DNA from: Gaiella sp.
GTDB taxonomy: Bacteria; Actinomycetota; Thermoleophilia; Gaiellales; Gaiellaceae
Direction of reading: 5' to 3'
NCBI GenBank assembly: GCA_027493885.1
Contig: JAOSJZ010000001.1
Coordinates: 930,001-994,000, forward strand
DNA: 64,000 nt
The notes beneath the pieces are model-generated. The model had not been told where the DNA came from and made no database searches. It saw only the letters and a list, made by a program, of their open reading frames with translations. The translations under genes and the position numbers were made by a program. Of this stretch, positions 53,814 through 62,733 are shown piece by piece; position 1 is the stretch's first letter, and each line of letters starts with the position of its first letter.

Positions 53814-56525
53814 TCACTGCGCCTCCGCGAGCTTCTTCACGACGAGGAGCTCGTTGCCGCGGTCGTCGATCACCTTCACCGCGATCTCCCCGTTGTCGCC
53901 CGCCTCGAACGGGGCGCTCGTCGTTCCAGCAAGGTGCTCCCACACCGAGTCCTCGAGCTCTCCCTTGAGCGAGCGCCTGAGGCTGTCCCAGGCGCCCGTG
54001 CGGGGGAAGAACGCCTGCGAGACGTGGAAGACCATGCCGTTGTAGTCCGTGTCGAGGAGCCATGCCGGCACGTCGTCGCCCGAGCGGTGGTCGACCGACA
54101 TGTCGGACGGGTCGAACACGTCGAGGCCGCGCAGCTCGACCTCGAAGCGCTCCGGCTCGCCCGGCGCCTCGGCCGCAACCTTCCGCACAGCGACGTCGGG
54201 CAGTCCCGTGACGCTGAAGATCTGGCTCGAGCGCATCGTCTTCAGCAGGTCGCCCATCACGAGATCGGGCGTCGCCTGGACGTACGTGACCGGGATGCCG
54301 ACGAGCTGCTCCGCCTTGTCGACGAACTCGCGCGCGTTCGGCTCGATCGCGAACCCGATCACGAGCAGCTGCTCGTAGCTCTTGGCGTACGCCTCGCGGA
54401 CGGCCTCCGAGACGAGCCGCTCGCCGACCGCGCCGTTCTCGGGGCCGAACACGATCGCGACCGGCTGCCCGTCCGGCTCCAGCGCCGCCTCCGCCGAGAA
54501 CGAGAGCGACCGCGCCGGCGGGCGGATGCTCTTCATCGCGATCTGCTTGTTTCCGGGGAGCTGGATCACGGGGCTGCGGCGGAGCGCCTCGAGCATCCGG
54601 TCGGCGTACGACCCCTCGGGCACCGCCTGCGCCTCGTCCGCCTCCTCCTCGTCCGTCTCCAGCGGCGTCGGGATGGTCGCCTCGACGACGAACGGCCCCG
54701 TGACGCGCGTGATCTTGGAGTCGACCTCCGGCCGGTCGACCAGCACCTCCTCCTTCGGCGGCTCGTCGTTCGCGATCGACTTGAGCGTGACGTGCGGGAC
54801 GATCCCGCCGACCTCCTCGCCCTTCGCGTTCTGCTTGCGCTTGTAGGTGAAGCCGCCGGCCGGGCCGCGCGCGGCGTCCTGGAGCTCGTAGTACGGGAAC
54901 GTCGCCGTCAGGAGGCGCTGGCGGGCGAGCGCGAGCGGGACGCGCGAGGTGTCGATCGTGATCCACCGCCGGCCCCACTGCTCGGCGACGAAGGCCGTGG
55001 TGCCGGAGCCGCAGGTCGGGTCGAGAACGAGGTCGCCTGGATCGGTGGTCATCAGCACACAACGCTGAACAACCTCAGGGATGGTCTGAACGACATACAG
55101 AAGCGACCCACCGAAACCGGATGCGCCGATTCCACCGACCCAGTTGTCAGCAATCGCCCGGTAGGGAAACTCGTCCCGGTAAGACTTCCACGTCAGGGTC
55201 GTGCCGACGGCAAAGGCTCGATCTTTGTCGACGACGCGCTGCATTCCCGCGGCGGTGACTGACCAGTGGCGTCCTCGAGGTGGGTAGAAATCTCGTCCGT
55301 CATAGGCGACCGGCTGCTGGCGATCCCCTGGTGACTCGCCCTGCGAGGATGCTTGCTGCAATCGAAGCAGCCGCCCCTCGGGAATCGGATCAATGCCTAG
55401 CTTCTGAGCGATAGAGAGATCGATGATCTCGCCTCCGGGGGTCTCGACGCAGATATAACGCTCGTAGGGATTGTCAATCGGAGGACGCGGCTCGAAGAGC
55501 TGGCTGTACCTCGTGCGCTCACGATCCATCGCGTACCAGACGATGTAATCCGAGACTTGCGAAAGAAGACGTGGTGTTCGTCCGCTCGTCTTGGCGAACG
55601 CAATCTCGGCGCAGAAGTTCGACTCCCCGAACACGTCGTCCATCAATTCGCGAACGTGGTGAAGGTTCTCGTCCGAGATCTGCACGAACACGCTTCCACT
55701 CGGCGCCAGCAGCTCCCGCGCGACGAGCAGCCGGTCGCGCAGGTAGCTCAGGTACGAGTGGAGCCCGAGCTCCCAGGTGTCGCGGTAGGCCTTCACCATC
55801 TCGGGCTCCCGCGTGAACGAAGCGTCGTCGCCGTCGCGGACGTCGCGCTTGCGGACAAACGGCTGGAAGTTGGAACCGAACTTCACGCCGTAGGGCGGAT
55901 CGATGTAGATCATCTGCACCTGCCCGCCGAGCCCCTCGTACTCGAGCAGGCTGTTCATCACGACGAGCGAGTCGCCGAGGATCATCCGGTTGACCCAGCC
56001 GCCGCGGTGCTCGTACGCCTCGAGCTGCTGAGCGAGCGAGAGCTGTGGGTCGGCGAAGAGCTGCAGCTCCATCTGCCGGTCGCGCTTGTGGCCGGTGAGC
56101 GTCTCGAGGATCGCCTTCGTCGAGAGGCGCTCGTGGACGAAGAGCGGCAGCGTCGGCACGTCGAACGAGAGCCGCTCGGCCTTCCCTGCCCAGTCGAGGA
56201 ACGGCCGCGAGAGCGCCTTGAGGCGCGCGACCGCGTCGTGCAGCCCGGCGACCTCGACGTCGCCGAAGCGCCGCGGCTCGTCGAAGACAAACGGCGGCTC
56301 GAGCACGGAGGCCTCTTCGATCTGCGCGATGAGCCACTCGCCGAGCTCGCGCGCGTGGTTCGACCCGTCCCAGTCGAGCGCCGGCGAAAGCGACGAGTCG
56401 TACCGATACGTCTTCGGTGGCTTGCGCTTCCGAAACGCCGCCTGCGTCCCGACCTCGGGCCGCAGCAGCGCCTCTTCGTCATGGCGGTACGTCTCCGCCC
56501 TCTTGGGTTGACGTGCGCGTGGCAT
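53814..56525 (-). CDS. Type III-like site-specific DNA methyltransferase (Mod)
   Basis: The 903-residue protein is a beta-class N4/N6 methyltransferase: motif IV MIYIDPPYGVKFG precedes motif I LVLDPTCGSGTTAFVAEQWG. Both catalytic and AdoMet motifs are intact. The long N- and C-terminal regions are target-recognition or Res-contact parts. It marks host DNA and, with Res, forms a restriction-modification system. The ATG at 56525 overlaps the DUF262 stop as TGATG, so the two are coupled. The convergent toxin/DUF2283 pair sits downstream. Confidence 0.9.
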   Translation of the reverse strand: MPRARQPKRAETYRHDEEALLRPEVGTQAAFRKRKPPKTYRYDSSLSPALDWDGSNHARELGEWLIAQIEEASVLEPPFVFDEPRRFGDVEVAGLHDAVARLKALSRPFLDWAGKAERLSFDVPTLPLFVHERLSTKAILETLTGHKRDRQMELQLFADPQLSLAQQLEAYEHRGGWVNRMILGDSLVVMNSLLEYEGLGGQVQMIYIDPPYGVKFGSNFQPFVRKRDVRDGDDASFTREPEMVKAYRDTWELGLHSYLSYLRDRLLVARELLAPSGSVFVQISDENLHHVRELMDDVFGESNFCAEIAFAKTSGRTPRLLSQVSDYIVWYAMDRERTRYSQLFEPRPPIDNPYERYICVETPGGEIIDLSIAQKLGIDPIPEGRLLRLQQASSQGESPGDRQQPVAYDGRDFYPPRGRHWSVTAAGMQRVVDKDRAFAVGTTLTWKSYRDEFPYRAIADNWVGGIGASGFGGSLLYVVQTIPEVVQRCVLMTTDPGDLVLDPTCGSGTTAFVAEQWGRRWITIDTSRVPLALARQRLLTATFPYYELQDAARGPAGGFTYKRKQNAKGEEVGGIVPHVTLKSIANDEPPKEEVLVDRPEVDSKITRVTGPFVVEATIPTPLETDEEEADEAQAVPEGSYADRMLEALRRSPVIQLPGNKQIAMKSIRPPARSLSFSAEAALEPDGQPVAIVFGPENGAVGERLVSEAVREAYAKSYEQLLVIGFAIEPNAREFVDKAEQLVGIPVTYVQATPDLVMGDLLKTMRSSQIFSVTGLPDVAVRKVAAEAPGEPERFEVELRGLDVFDPSDMSVDHRSGDDVPAWLLDTDYNGMVFHVSQAFFPRTGAWDSLRRSLKGELEDSVWEHLAGTTSAPFEAGDNGEIAVKVIDDRGNELLVVKKLAEAQ

Positions 56526-58450
56526 CAAGCCTCGGGGATCAGCAGCGGCTCAGGCTCGGGGATCGGGATCTCGTCGGAGTCATCATCGAGCTCGTCTGGC
56601 GCGACCACGGCGCCGGCCGCCTCGTCGCCCGCGACGCCCCATCGTCGGAGCGCCCAGTCGACGATCCGCGCACGCCTGGCCAGAAGGCTCTCCGGCGTCC
56701 AGTCATCGAACTGCGCGAGCGCGCGTTCCATCGCGTACGGACTGTTCGCGTAGCACGCGTCCGGCGAGCCCGGCGCGCCCTTCTTGGCAACGAACTGTTT
56801 GGCGCCGAGGGCCGAGTTGTCGCTCGTGAGGCTCAGGTTTCCCAGGTCGTGGGTCAGCCGTGCCCGTTCTTCATCGGAGAACGCCTGCAGCCAATGGCCG
56901 GCGGGTGTCTGGGGCAGGATGTGTTCTATCGACTTCTCCCGCGACGCCTTCTCGACTTCGGCCCAGGAGATCCAAACGTCGTCGTTCCCGGAGAGATGAC
57001 GCTCGTACTCGTAGAGGAGGTACTTGATGCCGGGCCAGCCGTACCAGTTGGAAGGCTCATCGTCAGCGATGGCAAACCTCTTTTCGAGGTCTTGTTCCGT
57101 GTCGTACGCATGAAGCGTGCTCCTCAGCTGCCCGAGCATGGCCTCTCCATCGATGTCCTTCGAGTGGAGCTGGTATGAGAGTCTGAAGAGCGTCGATTGA
57201 CCGGTATGAGAACGCCAGCGGTGAAGGCGGAAGAGGCGGAACGCAAACGCCTCCGACAAACGGACGACCTCGAGGTAGAGCCGCGCGTTGCCAGGATGCG
57301 CGAGACGGGTGGCGACGAGCAACGGGATGAAGCCGGCGAGTGCGTTCACACGAACGAGCGCGTCGCTCATCCGCACGACCTCCAACCGAGCCGCAGCATC
57401 GTCGAGGAAGTCTGCGAACGCCTCGGGCCGGGTTGGTCGATAGATGTCGCAGTACGCAACGGCAGCATGCGACAAGGACGAGACGTACGTCTTCAGCGCG
57501 TCGAGCATCGCGGGGTGACGTTCCGCGTAGCCCTTCAGGCTGAAGCGCGCCTTGATCGATCTCGACCGGTCCCAGTTCTTTCTCTGGTAGTCGTAAGCGA
57601 GTAGCCAGTGCGCACGCAGGAGCTGATCCTCGTGTTCCGAGCCCGTCAGACCGGCGCTCATCAGATCTCGAAAGATCGAGCCCCAGGCCCGCACGACGTC
57701 GGAGTGCAGCGAATGCTCGGGAAGTTCGAGCTTCGTACCGAGATAGAGGACGTAGTTCTTCACGAGGTCGAGCTCCGAGAGAGGCTTGCCGCGGTTGTTC
57801 ATTACCTCGAAGATGACGCCGACTTCTGCGGCGTCTTCGACGACGTAGAGGTTCAGCTTGAGGTGGTGCGCGATCTTGTCGTGAAACTCGTGGAGCCACG
57901 AGACGAAAGTGTCTGCATCCGTCGCATCGCGCCGGTCCGTGATGTAACGACTGAAGAACTCGCGCGCCTGAACCAGGCGAAGCTGCGAGTGCGTCTTCGG
58001 GCCGAGTGGAGCCGGGTGATCCGCGAGCACGACCGACTCGAGGAACGGCTGGCTTCCGTCGTTGAGGCGAACCCTGTAGACCGGCTGCCCGTTGCGGTCG
58101 ACGAGGCGCACGTAGCTTCGCCGGATCCCCTCGGCGAGCTCGTGCTTGCCAAGCTCACCGAGCATCCGCCGAATCGATTCGAGGAGGACAACGAGCGTCG
58201 TCAATCGCTGCTGGCCGTCGACGACGTCGAAGCACGCGTACTGGGTTCCTTCGATGTCCACCGCGGGCGGCGCAGCGGACGCCTTCAGAACGATCATCCC
58301 CGTGAAGTGATCCTTCCCGGCCGGGAGGGTTTCCAGGTCGTCGATCAGGTCCGTCCACTGCACCTCTCCCCATCCGTATCCGCGCTGATAGTCGGGGATC
58401 TCGAACCGACGCCCTACGAAGATGCTCTGAAGCGTGTGAAGACCGTTCAT
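56525..58450 (-). CDS. DUF262 (GmrSD-like) protein
   Basis: The 641-residue protein has a DUF262 N-terminus (RFEIPDYQRGYGW and CFDVVDGQQRLTTLVVLL, with the DGQQR motif). The C-terminal HNH-like DUF1524 domain has SIEHILPQTPAGH and LGNLSLTSDNSALG. GmrSD-type enzymes cut DNA carrying modified bases in an NTP-dependent way. It is the first gene of the minus-strand island and is translationally coupled to Mod. It could restrict phage with modified DNA, complementing the Res/Mod system. Confidence 0.88.
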   Translation of the reverse strand: MNGLHTLQSIFVGRRFEIPDYQRGYGWGEVQWTDLIDDLETLPAGKDHFTGMIVLKASAAPPAVDIEGTQYACFDVVDGQQRLTTLVVLLESIRRMLGELGKHELAEGIRRSYVRLVDRNGQPVYRVRLNDGSQPFLESVVLADHPAPLGPKTHSQLRLVQAREFFSRYITDRRDATDADTFVSWLHEFHDKIAHHLKLNLYVVEDAAEVGVIFEVMNNRGKPLSELDLVKNYVLYLGTKLELPEHSLHSDVVRAWGSIFRDLMSAGLTGSEHEDQLLRAHWLLAYDYQRKNWDRSRSIKARFSLKGYAERHPAMLDALKTYVSSLSHAAVAYCDIYRPTRPEAFADFLDDAAARLEVVRMSDALVRVNALAGFIPLLVATRLAHPGNARLYLEVVRLSEAFAFRLFRLHRWRSHTGQSTLFRLSYQLHSKDIDGEAMLGQLRSTLHAYDTEQDLEKRFAIADDEPSNWYGWPGIKYLLYEYERHLSGNDDVWISWAEVEKASREKSIEHILPQTPAGHWLQAFSDEERARLTHDLGNLSLTSDNSALGAKQFVAKKGAPGSPDACYANSPYAMERALAQFDDWTPESLLARRARIVDWALRRWGVAGDEAAGAVVAPDELDDDSDEIPIPEPEPLLIPEA

Positions 58451-58604
58451 TGAGTCTCGACGTTCGGTAATGACGCCACGCCTCGAGACTCGCCCTCGTT
58501 GAAGGGGGCCAGATAGCGCATTCGGAGCTCGCGGCCGCGCAGGTCGGGATAGCAGGTCAGGGCTGACGGCAAGTCGAATCGGACCGTAGTTTGCTCAAAC
58601 GGAC

Positions 58605-58889
58605 ATGTCCACACTGACGCAATCAGCCAGCGGTGTGGCTGGCCTTACGGCCAGTACGGCGGAGTCGTCCGGGTGGTCATCGCGGAGGCACCCGGAGCTG
58701 TCCCGTAGCCGAGCCGAGATCCTCGATGCCGTGCGCTCTCCGGACGCGACACGACCTGGTCATCGAGTCAACGAGACGTGGTACTACGGACGCGATGTCG
58801 GCCCGAGCTCATGGGTACGTGTGGTGGTCCATTACCATCTCGATCGAGGTTCGATCACGACGGCGCTGCCGCGGAGGCGTCTCCCATGA
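58605..58889 (+). CDS. Putative nuclease-type toxin, copy 2 (N-terminus degraded)
   Basis: The 94-residue reading contains HPELSRSRAEILDAVRSPDA and VRVVVHYHLDRGSITTALPRR, parallel to the toxin at 53240. The first 25 residues are Ser-rich and do not align, so the start is unsure or the N-terminus is lost. Its stop overlaps the DUF2283 ATG (ATGA). It is probably inactive or altered. Confidence 0.5.
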   Translation: MSTLTQSASGVAGLTASTAESSGWSSRRHPELSRSRAEILDAVRSPDATRPGHRVNETWYYGRDVGPSSWVRVVVHYHLDRGSITTALPRRRLP

Positions 58890-59161
58890 CCGTGAGGCTC
58901 GCAGGCATCGAGTTCGACAACAACGTCTACGACGCCGACGCGGACGTGCTCTACCTGCACGTCGGCGACCCGGCCTCCGCACGTAACCGGGAGGACTCCG
59001 AAGAGGGCGACGGCCTCCGCTACGGGCCGGAAGGGAACCTCGTCGGCATCACGATCATCGACGCGCGGTGGAGGCTGGAGCGTGACGGGAAGATCGTGAT
59101 CACCATGCCCGCCCACCGGATCGAGGCGACCGATCTCGGCGACATGCTCGCGACGGCGTAG
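58886..59161 (+). CDS. DUF2283 protein, copy 2 (putative antitoxin)
   Basis: The 91-residue protein is a DUF2283 member: NVYDADADVLYLHVGDP, GLRYGPEGNLVGITIIDARW and RIEATDLGDML. It is homologous to the protein at 53512 and co-translated with a degraded toxin. The N-terminal strand MTVRLAGIEFD is intact. Confidence 0.75.
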   Translation: MTVRLAGIEFDNNVYDADADVLYLHVGDPASARNREDSEEGDGLRYGPEGNLVGITIIDARWRLERDGKIVITMPAHRIEATDLGDMLATA

Positions 59162-59185
59162 CGATCTCGCGGTGGGGAGACGGAT

Positions 59186-59392
59186 GTGAACGTGAGAACT
59201 GAAGCCATGTACGTGCTCGTCAGCCGCCCGTCGGGCAACCTGCTCGGCGAGTATCCGACCCTCGCCGAAGCCGAGAGCGTCCGAGAGCGCTATGTCGCGC
59301 TCGACCCCAGAAACGCCGACGCGCTCGAGATCGTCTTCGACGACGGCCTCGACGACGAGCCGGGCGATCGCGAATTGTCGCGCGCGAACTGA
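59186..59392 (+). CDS. Small conserved-pattern protein A
   Basis: The 68-residue protein YVLVSRPSGNLLGEYPTLAE followed by an acidic tail shares the pattern Y-V-L-x-R-x-S-x-N-x-L-G-E with the protein at 61194. It has a GGGGAGA-type ribosome site at the GTG start, with a possible alternative ATG at 59207. Function unknown. It follows the second DUF2283 gene and precedes a TA pair. Confidence 0.45.
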   Translation: MNVRTEAMYVLVSRPSGNLLGEYPTLAEAESVRERYVALDPRNADALEIVFDDGLDDEPGDRELSRAN

Positions 59393-59518
59393 CGCGCACG
59401 AACGACTTCGGGCTCTCGTGAGGTCACCGGGGACAGGCACCTGCGGTGCCAGCCCCCATCGCGGTAGTCCTGGCTCGCGTCGAGCAACGGGCGGCAGAAC
59501 CGGACCTGACCCGAATCG

Positions 59519-59535
59519 ACACTACGTCGTAGTGT
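59519..59535 (+). promoter_or_regulatory. 17-bp perfect palindrome, putative operator of a TA pair
   Basis: ACACTACG-T-CGTAGTGT is a perfect inverted repeat with one central base, 23 bases upstream of the ATG of the antitoxin gene at 59558. It is a candidate autoregulatory site. Confidence 0.6.
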
Positions 59536-59557
59536 GAAGCGGAGATACCATGTGACC

Positions 59558-59998
59558 ATGGCGACGCGCGACACGCCCCGGAAGCGAACGAAGGGTCAGC
59601 CGTTCACGGTGCGCTTCGCCCCGGAGACGCAGTGGCTGATCGAGGAAGAGGCGCGACGGACGAAGCGCACGCGCACCGCTCTCGTCGAGGAGCTGGCCGA
59701 CGAGGCGTTGCGGACCCGGCTCTTTCCCGGGATCGCCTTCCACGACGATTTTCCCTTTCGCGAGGCCTATCTCCTGGGCGCCGGGATCGAGATCTGGGAG
59801 CTCTGCGAGCTGATCGACCGCTACCCCGATCACAAGACGATCCTCGACGGCTTCCCCCACATGGAGCAGAAGCACATCGACCTCGCCCTGGCCTACCGCG
59901 AGGCCTACCGCGACGAGATCGACGGGAAGATCGCCGAGAACAACCGCCCGGTCGAGGAGTGGCGCCGCCTCGCCCCGTTCGTCCGCGTCATGTCTTGA
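59558..59998 (+). CDS. DUF433-type antitoxin
   Basis: The 146-residue protein has a basic N-terminus (TPRKRTKGQPFTVRFAPET) that resembles a DNA-binding RHH region. The C-terminus (WELCELIDRYPDHKTILDGF and LALAYREAYRDEID) matches DUF433-like antitoxins. The partner DUF5615 toxin gene follows after three bases. The ATG at 59558 is preferred over an upstream in-frame codon that overlaps the palindrome. Confidence 0.75.
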   Translation: MATRDTPRKRTKGQPFTVRFAPETQWLIEEEARRTKRTRTALVEELADEALRTRLFPGIAFHDDFPFREAYLLGAGIEIWELCELIDRYPDHKTILDGFPHMEQKHIDLALAYREAYRDEIDGKIAENNRPVEEWRRLAPFVRVMS

Positions 59999-60001
59999 CG
60001 C

Positions 60002-60352
60002 GTGCGGATCCTGCTCGACGAGCAGCTCTCACCTCGCTACGTCGGGGAACCGCTCGCGACTCGCGGACACGACGTGGTCTGCATCGCAGGCCACCCGTCG
60101 CACGAGGGCACGAGCGACGACGCGGTGCTCGCTCTTGCGGCCGAGTCCGGGCGGATCCTCGTGACCAGGAACGCGCGCCACTTCGTACCGTTGGCGCGCG
60201 AATGGGCCGAGCGAGGCAGGCCCCACGCCGGCCTCCTGCTCGTCTGGTCGCGCGAGACGGACGAGTTCGGCGCGCTCGTCGAGGAGGTCGCCGGCGTCCT
60301 CGTGTCGGTCGGCGATCAGGACGGCTGGGCGAGCCTCACCCTGAGCCTCTGA
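60002..60352 (+). CDS. DUF5615 PIN-like toxin
   Basis: The 116-residue PIN-like RNase begins MRILLDEQLSPRYVGEPLAT (start GTG) with the conserved LLDEQL acidic motif. The later motifs are TSDDAVLALAAESGRILVT and RNARHF. This family pairs with DUF433 antitoxins. It follows the antitoxin gene directly. No damage is seen, so this module may be active. Confidence 0.8.
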   Translation: MRILLDEQLSPRYVGEPLATRGHDVVCIAGHPSHEGTSDDAVLALAAESGRILVTRNARHFVPLAREWAERGRPHAGLLLVWSRETDEFGALVEEVAGVLVSVGDQDGWASLTLSL

Positions 60353-60358
60353 CGGGAC

Positions 60359-60950
60359 TCAGCTCGCCGGGTCGGGCTTCGTCGGCACGAGCGAGAAGCT
60401 GTAGAGGCGGTACCACATCGCGCTCGTCGAGACGTCGAAGCGCGACGCGACGCGCTTCACCGCGTCGTCCTGCATCGAGGAGGGCGCGCCCTCCGTCCCG
60501 AGCAGCGCCCACTGCTCGCGGACGGAGGACTCGGGCATCAAGAGCTCGGCGCCGAAGACGTTCGCCTGGCGTTCGAGGGCACGATCCGCGTCCTGGGAGA
60601 GGTCCTGCGAGCGGCAGTACGTCGGCTGGAGCGAGTCGGCGCCGAGGACGTGGCAGATCCAGTGGCCGAGCTCGTGCGCGATCGTGAACCGCCAGCGCCG
60701 GCGACCCAGGCTCGGGATCGGCCTCCGCGGCGTTGACGCGGATCAGGCGGTCGGACGGGACGAGCATCCCCGAGCACCCTCCGAGGTCGGCCTCCTCGAT
60801 CCGCAGACCCAGAAGGTCCTCGGCGATCGACTCCACCGGCACCGGGATCTCGCCGCCGCCGTAGGTGGCGAGGTAGCGCTCGCGGAGCTCGTGGGCGCGC
60901 GGATCGGTGTAGCGGGTCGGGGCTCGATTCGCCATGTCGGAAGAAGACAT
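60359..60950 (-). pseudogene. ImmA/IrrE-family metallopeptidase, cassette copy B (frameshifted)
   Basis: This copy has the same start as copy A (APTRYTDPRAHELRERYLATYGG). After a one-base shift near 60710 it has the active motif RFTIAHELGHWICHVLG and the tail ALERQANVFGAELLMPESS. The shift interrupts the protein before the zinc motif, so it is inactive as written. The flanking order (peptidase, sigma, ARPP-1) matches copy A at 35076-37736. Confidence 0.75.
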
Positions 60951-61193
60951 CTATCGGACACCGGGGTTCGATGCTGAACTGGTCCTGTGCCGAAGGCAGC
61001 TCCGCTCTTCCTCGTCTACTCCGCCTCCGTACGTCGAGCTCGGTGCCCCGCAACCGAGCTGTCAGCGGTTCCGAGCAACCGGGATCTCGGTGTCCCGTGA
61101 TCGGCCGGCGCTGCGGCGGCGGATGGAGCGATTTGGGCTCGGTCCGGCCGTCGCGACGCTCGGCTCTCGAACGAGTGGTTCAATGTGACGATC

Positions 61194-61421
61194 ATGGGTG
61201 ACGACGTGATGACGACCGACAACGATGAGTTCGAGTACGTGCTGCTGGACCGCCTCTCGAAGAACTTTCTCGGTGAGTGGCACACGTATGACGAAGCCGA
61301 GCGGGAGTACCTCGCATACATCGCGGAGGCGCCGTCGGACGTCGACCGGCTCGAGCTATGGCGCGACGACAAGCGCATCCACGTCGACCCCGCGAAGATC
61401 GCCGCCGTCACGGCTGCGTAG
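61194..61421 (+). CDS. Small conserved-pattern protein B
   Basis: The protein is about 75 residues: FEYVLLDRLSKNFLGEWHTY, then DEAEREYLAYIAEAPSD and VDRLELWRDDK. It shares the core Y-V-L-L-x-R-x-S-x-N-x-L-G-E with the protein at 59186, so the two are paralogues. It sits between the broken peptidase and sigma copies, where copy A has the middle cassette gene on the other strand. Several starts are possible (61194 or 61209). Confidence 0.45.
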   Translation: MGDDVMTTDNDEFEYVLLDRLSKNFLGEWHTYDEAEREYLAYIAEAPSDVDRLELWRDDKRIHVDPAKIAAVTAA

Positions 61422-61529
61422 TCCCTCGAGCGCTCGTCGGCGCGGGTCCGTGTAGGTCGGGGCTGACGGCGAGTCGGTCGGAACGCCGTCGGGCGTCAGC
61501 ACCGTGTCACACGGGAGATCGGGCTCGTA

Positions 61530-61553
61530 GGTGTCCGACTGAAGTCGGACACC
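61530..61553. repeat. Dispersed palindrome, copy 3 (perfect)
   Basis: GGTGTCCGACT and AGTCGGACACC are perfect 11-base arms around GA. The site lies just past the 3' end of the truncated sigma gene. Confidence 0.65.
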
Positions 61554-61565
61554 GGAGGCCCGCGC

Positions 61566-62008
61566 TCAGTCTTCAGGTGAGCCGAGAAGCCCCTCGAGGT
61601 AGAGGAGCCGCGCGACCTCGCCGTCACCGGGCGGCAGCGTCGCGACGAACTGCTCGAGCGTGACCTCGACGACCACGGCGTCCGCCTCGTCCGGGGACGC
61701 GCCGTCGAGGTCGAAGAGCTCGCTCTCCTGCCAGCCCGGCTCGTACCAGCCCTTGCACACCCACCTGATCACGGAGTGGACGATGACGCGGAACGGGTAG
61801 CGGAGGTCGCGGTGCTTGCCCGCCTTGAGCTCGCGCCAGAGCCGCTCGCAGACGGCCTGCGCGACGTCCTCCCCATCCTGGCGACGCAGATGTCCTGGAT
61901 CGTCTCGAACCAGCCCCCGAGCAGGAGGTTGATCTCGCCCTCGGCGAGCAGTCGTTCGTCTTCGGCATCCCGTGCATCGCGCATCGAGAGCCGAGTCGCG
62001 CCGGGCAC
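61566..62008 (-). pseudogene. Sigma factor, cassette copy B (frameshifted and lacking region 4)
   Basis: It is clearly a copy of the sigma gene at 36184 (LSMRDARDAEDERLLAEGE, EDVAQAVCERLWRELKAG, VEVTLEQFVATLPPGDGEVA). A one-base break lies in the CCCC run at 61871-61874. The protein stops after LEGLLGSPED, so the region-4 helix-turn-helix is absent. It is not a functional sigma factor. Confidence 0.75.
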
Positions 62009-62032
62009 GGGGTGATCGTGCGAAGCGGTGAC

Positions 62033-62458
62033 CTATGGTCTGCGACCGCGAGGATTCGGGAGCGCGATCACTCCGAGGCGCTCCGCGCGCGCGACGCGTG
62101 CGATCGCCGTGTCCGAGGTGGCGACGTCGGCGTCGGGCACCGCTGTGGCGATCGCGAAGCAGTCGGCGAGCGAGACGTCGCGATCCCGGCGGTGGTAGTG
62201 ACGGGCGCGAATGAGCGCCGCACGCTCGGAAAGCGCCCGTGTCGCCGGAATCGGCCGCGCGACGTCGGCGAGGAAGCGGTCGAGCGCTTCCGACGCGTCG
62301 TCGACCGGCGTCCGATGGACGCGAGTCAGCACGTCGAGCACCTCTGCGGCGTTGACGACCGAGACGCCGCATTCTCGTCCGTCCAGCGTCGACGACACCT
62401 CCACTGCCGCGGCGTCACCGAGCAGGACGCTGACGATCGAGCCCGTGTCGAGGATCAC
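62033..62458 (-). CDS. PIN-domain toxin (VapC type)
   Basis: The 141-residue PIN RNase has catalytic acids in VILDTGSIVSVLL, SLADCFAIATAVPD and VATSDTAIARVA. The GTG start at 62458 overlaps the antitoxin stop (GTGA). It is an intact VapBC/MazE-type module inserted between the sigma remnant and the ARPP-1 remnant of cassette B. Confidence 0.85.
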   Translation of the reverse strand: MILDTGSIVSVLLGDAAAVEVSSTLDGRECGVSVVNAAEVLDVLTRVHRTPVDDASEALDRFLADVARPIPATRALSERAALIRARHYHRRDRDVSLADCFAIATAVPDADVATSDTAIARVARAERLGVIALPNPRGRRP

Positions 62459-62733
62459 TCGCCGTAGTACTCGCGCCACTTCCGCTCCATCGCGGCGTTG
62501 TCCTCGGCACGCCACAGGCGCTTCGCCTCGTCTGCCGTGATGTCGCTCCTGGCCTTGCCGGCGAGGATCCCGCGAAGCGCCTCGATGGGATTCTCCGAAA
62601 CGGGCCGGAGGGAGAGCTGCTCGCCCTCGTCGACGATGAGCACGGTCGAGGTGCCCCACCGCTCCCGCACCTCGGCGGGGATCGAGACCTGCCCGGCACG
62701 CGTGATCTTGTGGCGCCACATCTTGCGTCGCAT
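62455..62733 (-). CDS. AbrB/MazE-type antitoxin
   Basis: The 92-residue protein has the swapped-hairpin AbrB domain (HKITRAGQVSIPAEVRERWG and LIVDEGEQLSLRPV). The C-terminal tail is acidic and basic mixed (KRLWRAEDNAAMERKWREYYGE) and should bind the toxin. It is co-translated with the PIN toxin. Its start lies beside an inverted repeat. Confidence 0.82.
   Translation of the reverse strand: MRRKMWRHKITRAGQVSIPAEVRERWGTSTVLIVDEGEQLSLRPVSENPIEALRGILAGKARSDITADEAKRLWRAEDNAAMERKWREYYGE

Noticed and set aside
59420..59460. Imperfect hairpin GGCACCTGCGGTGCC
   Set aside because: It is a common GC-rich stem without a T tract and only one clear copy here. It may be a terminator but is not strong enough to annotate.
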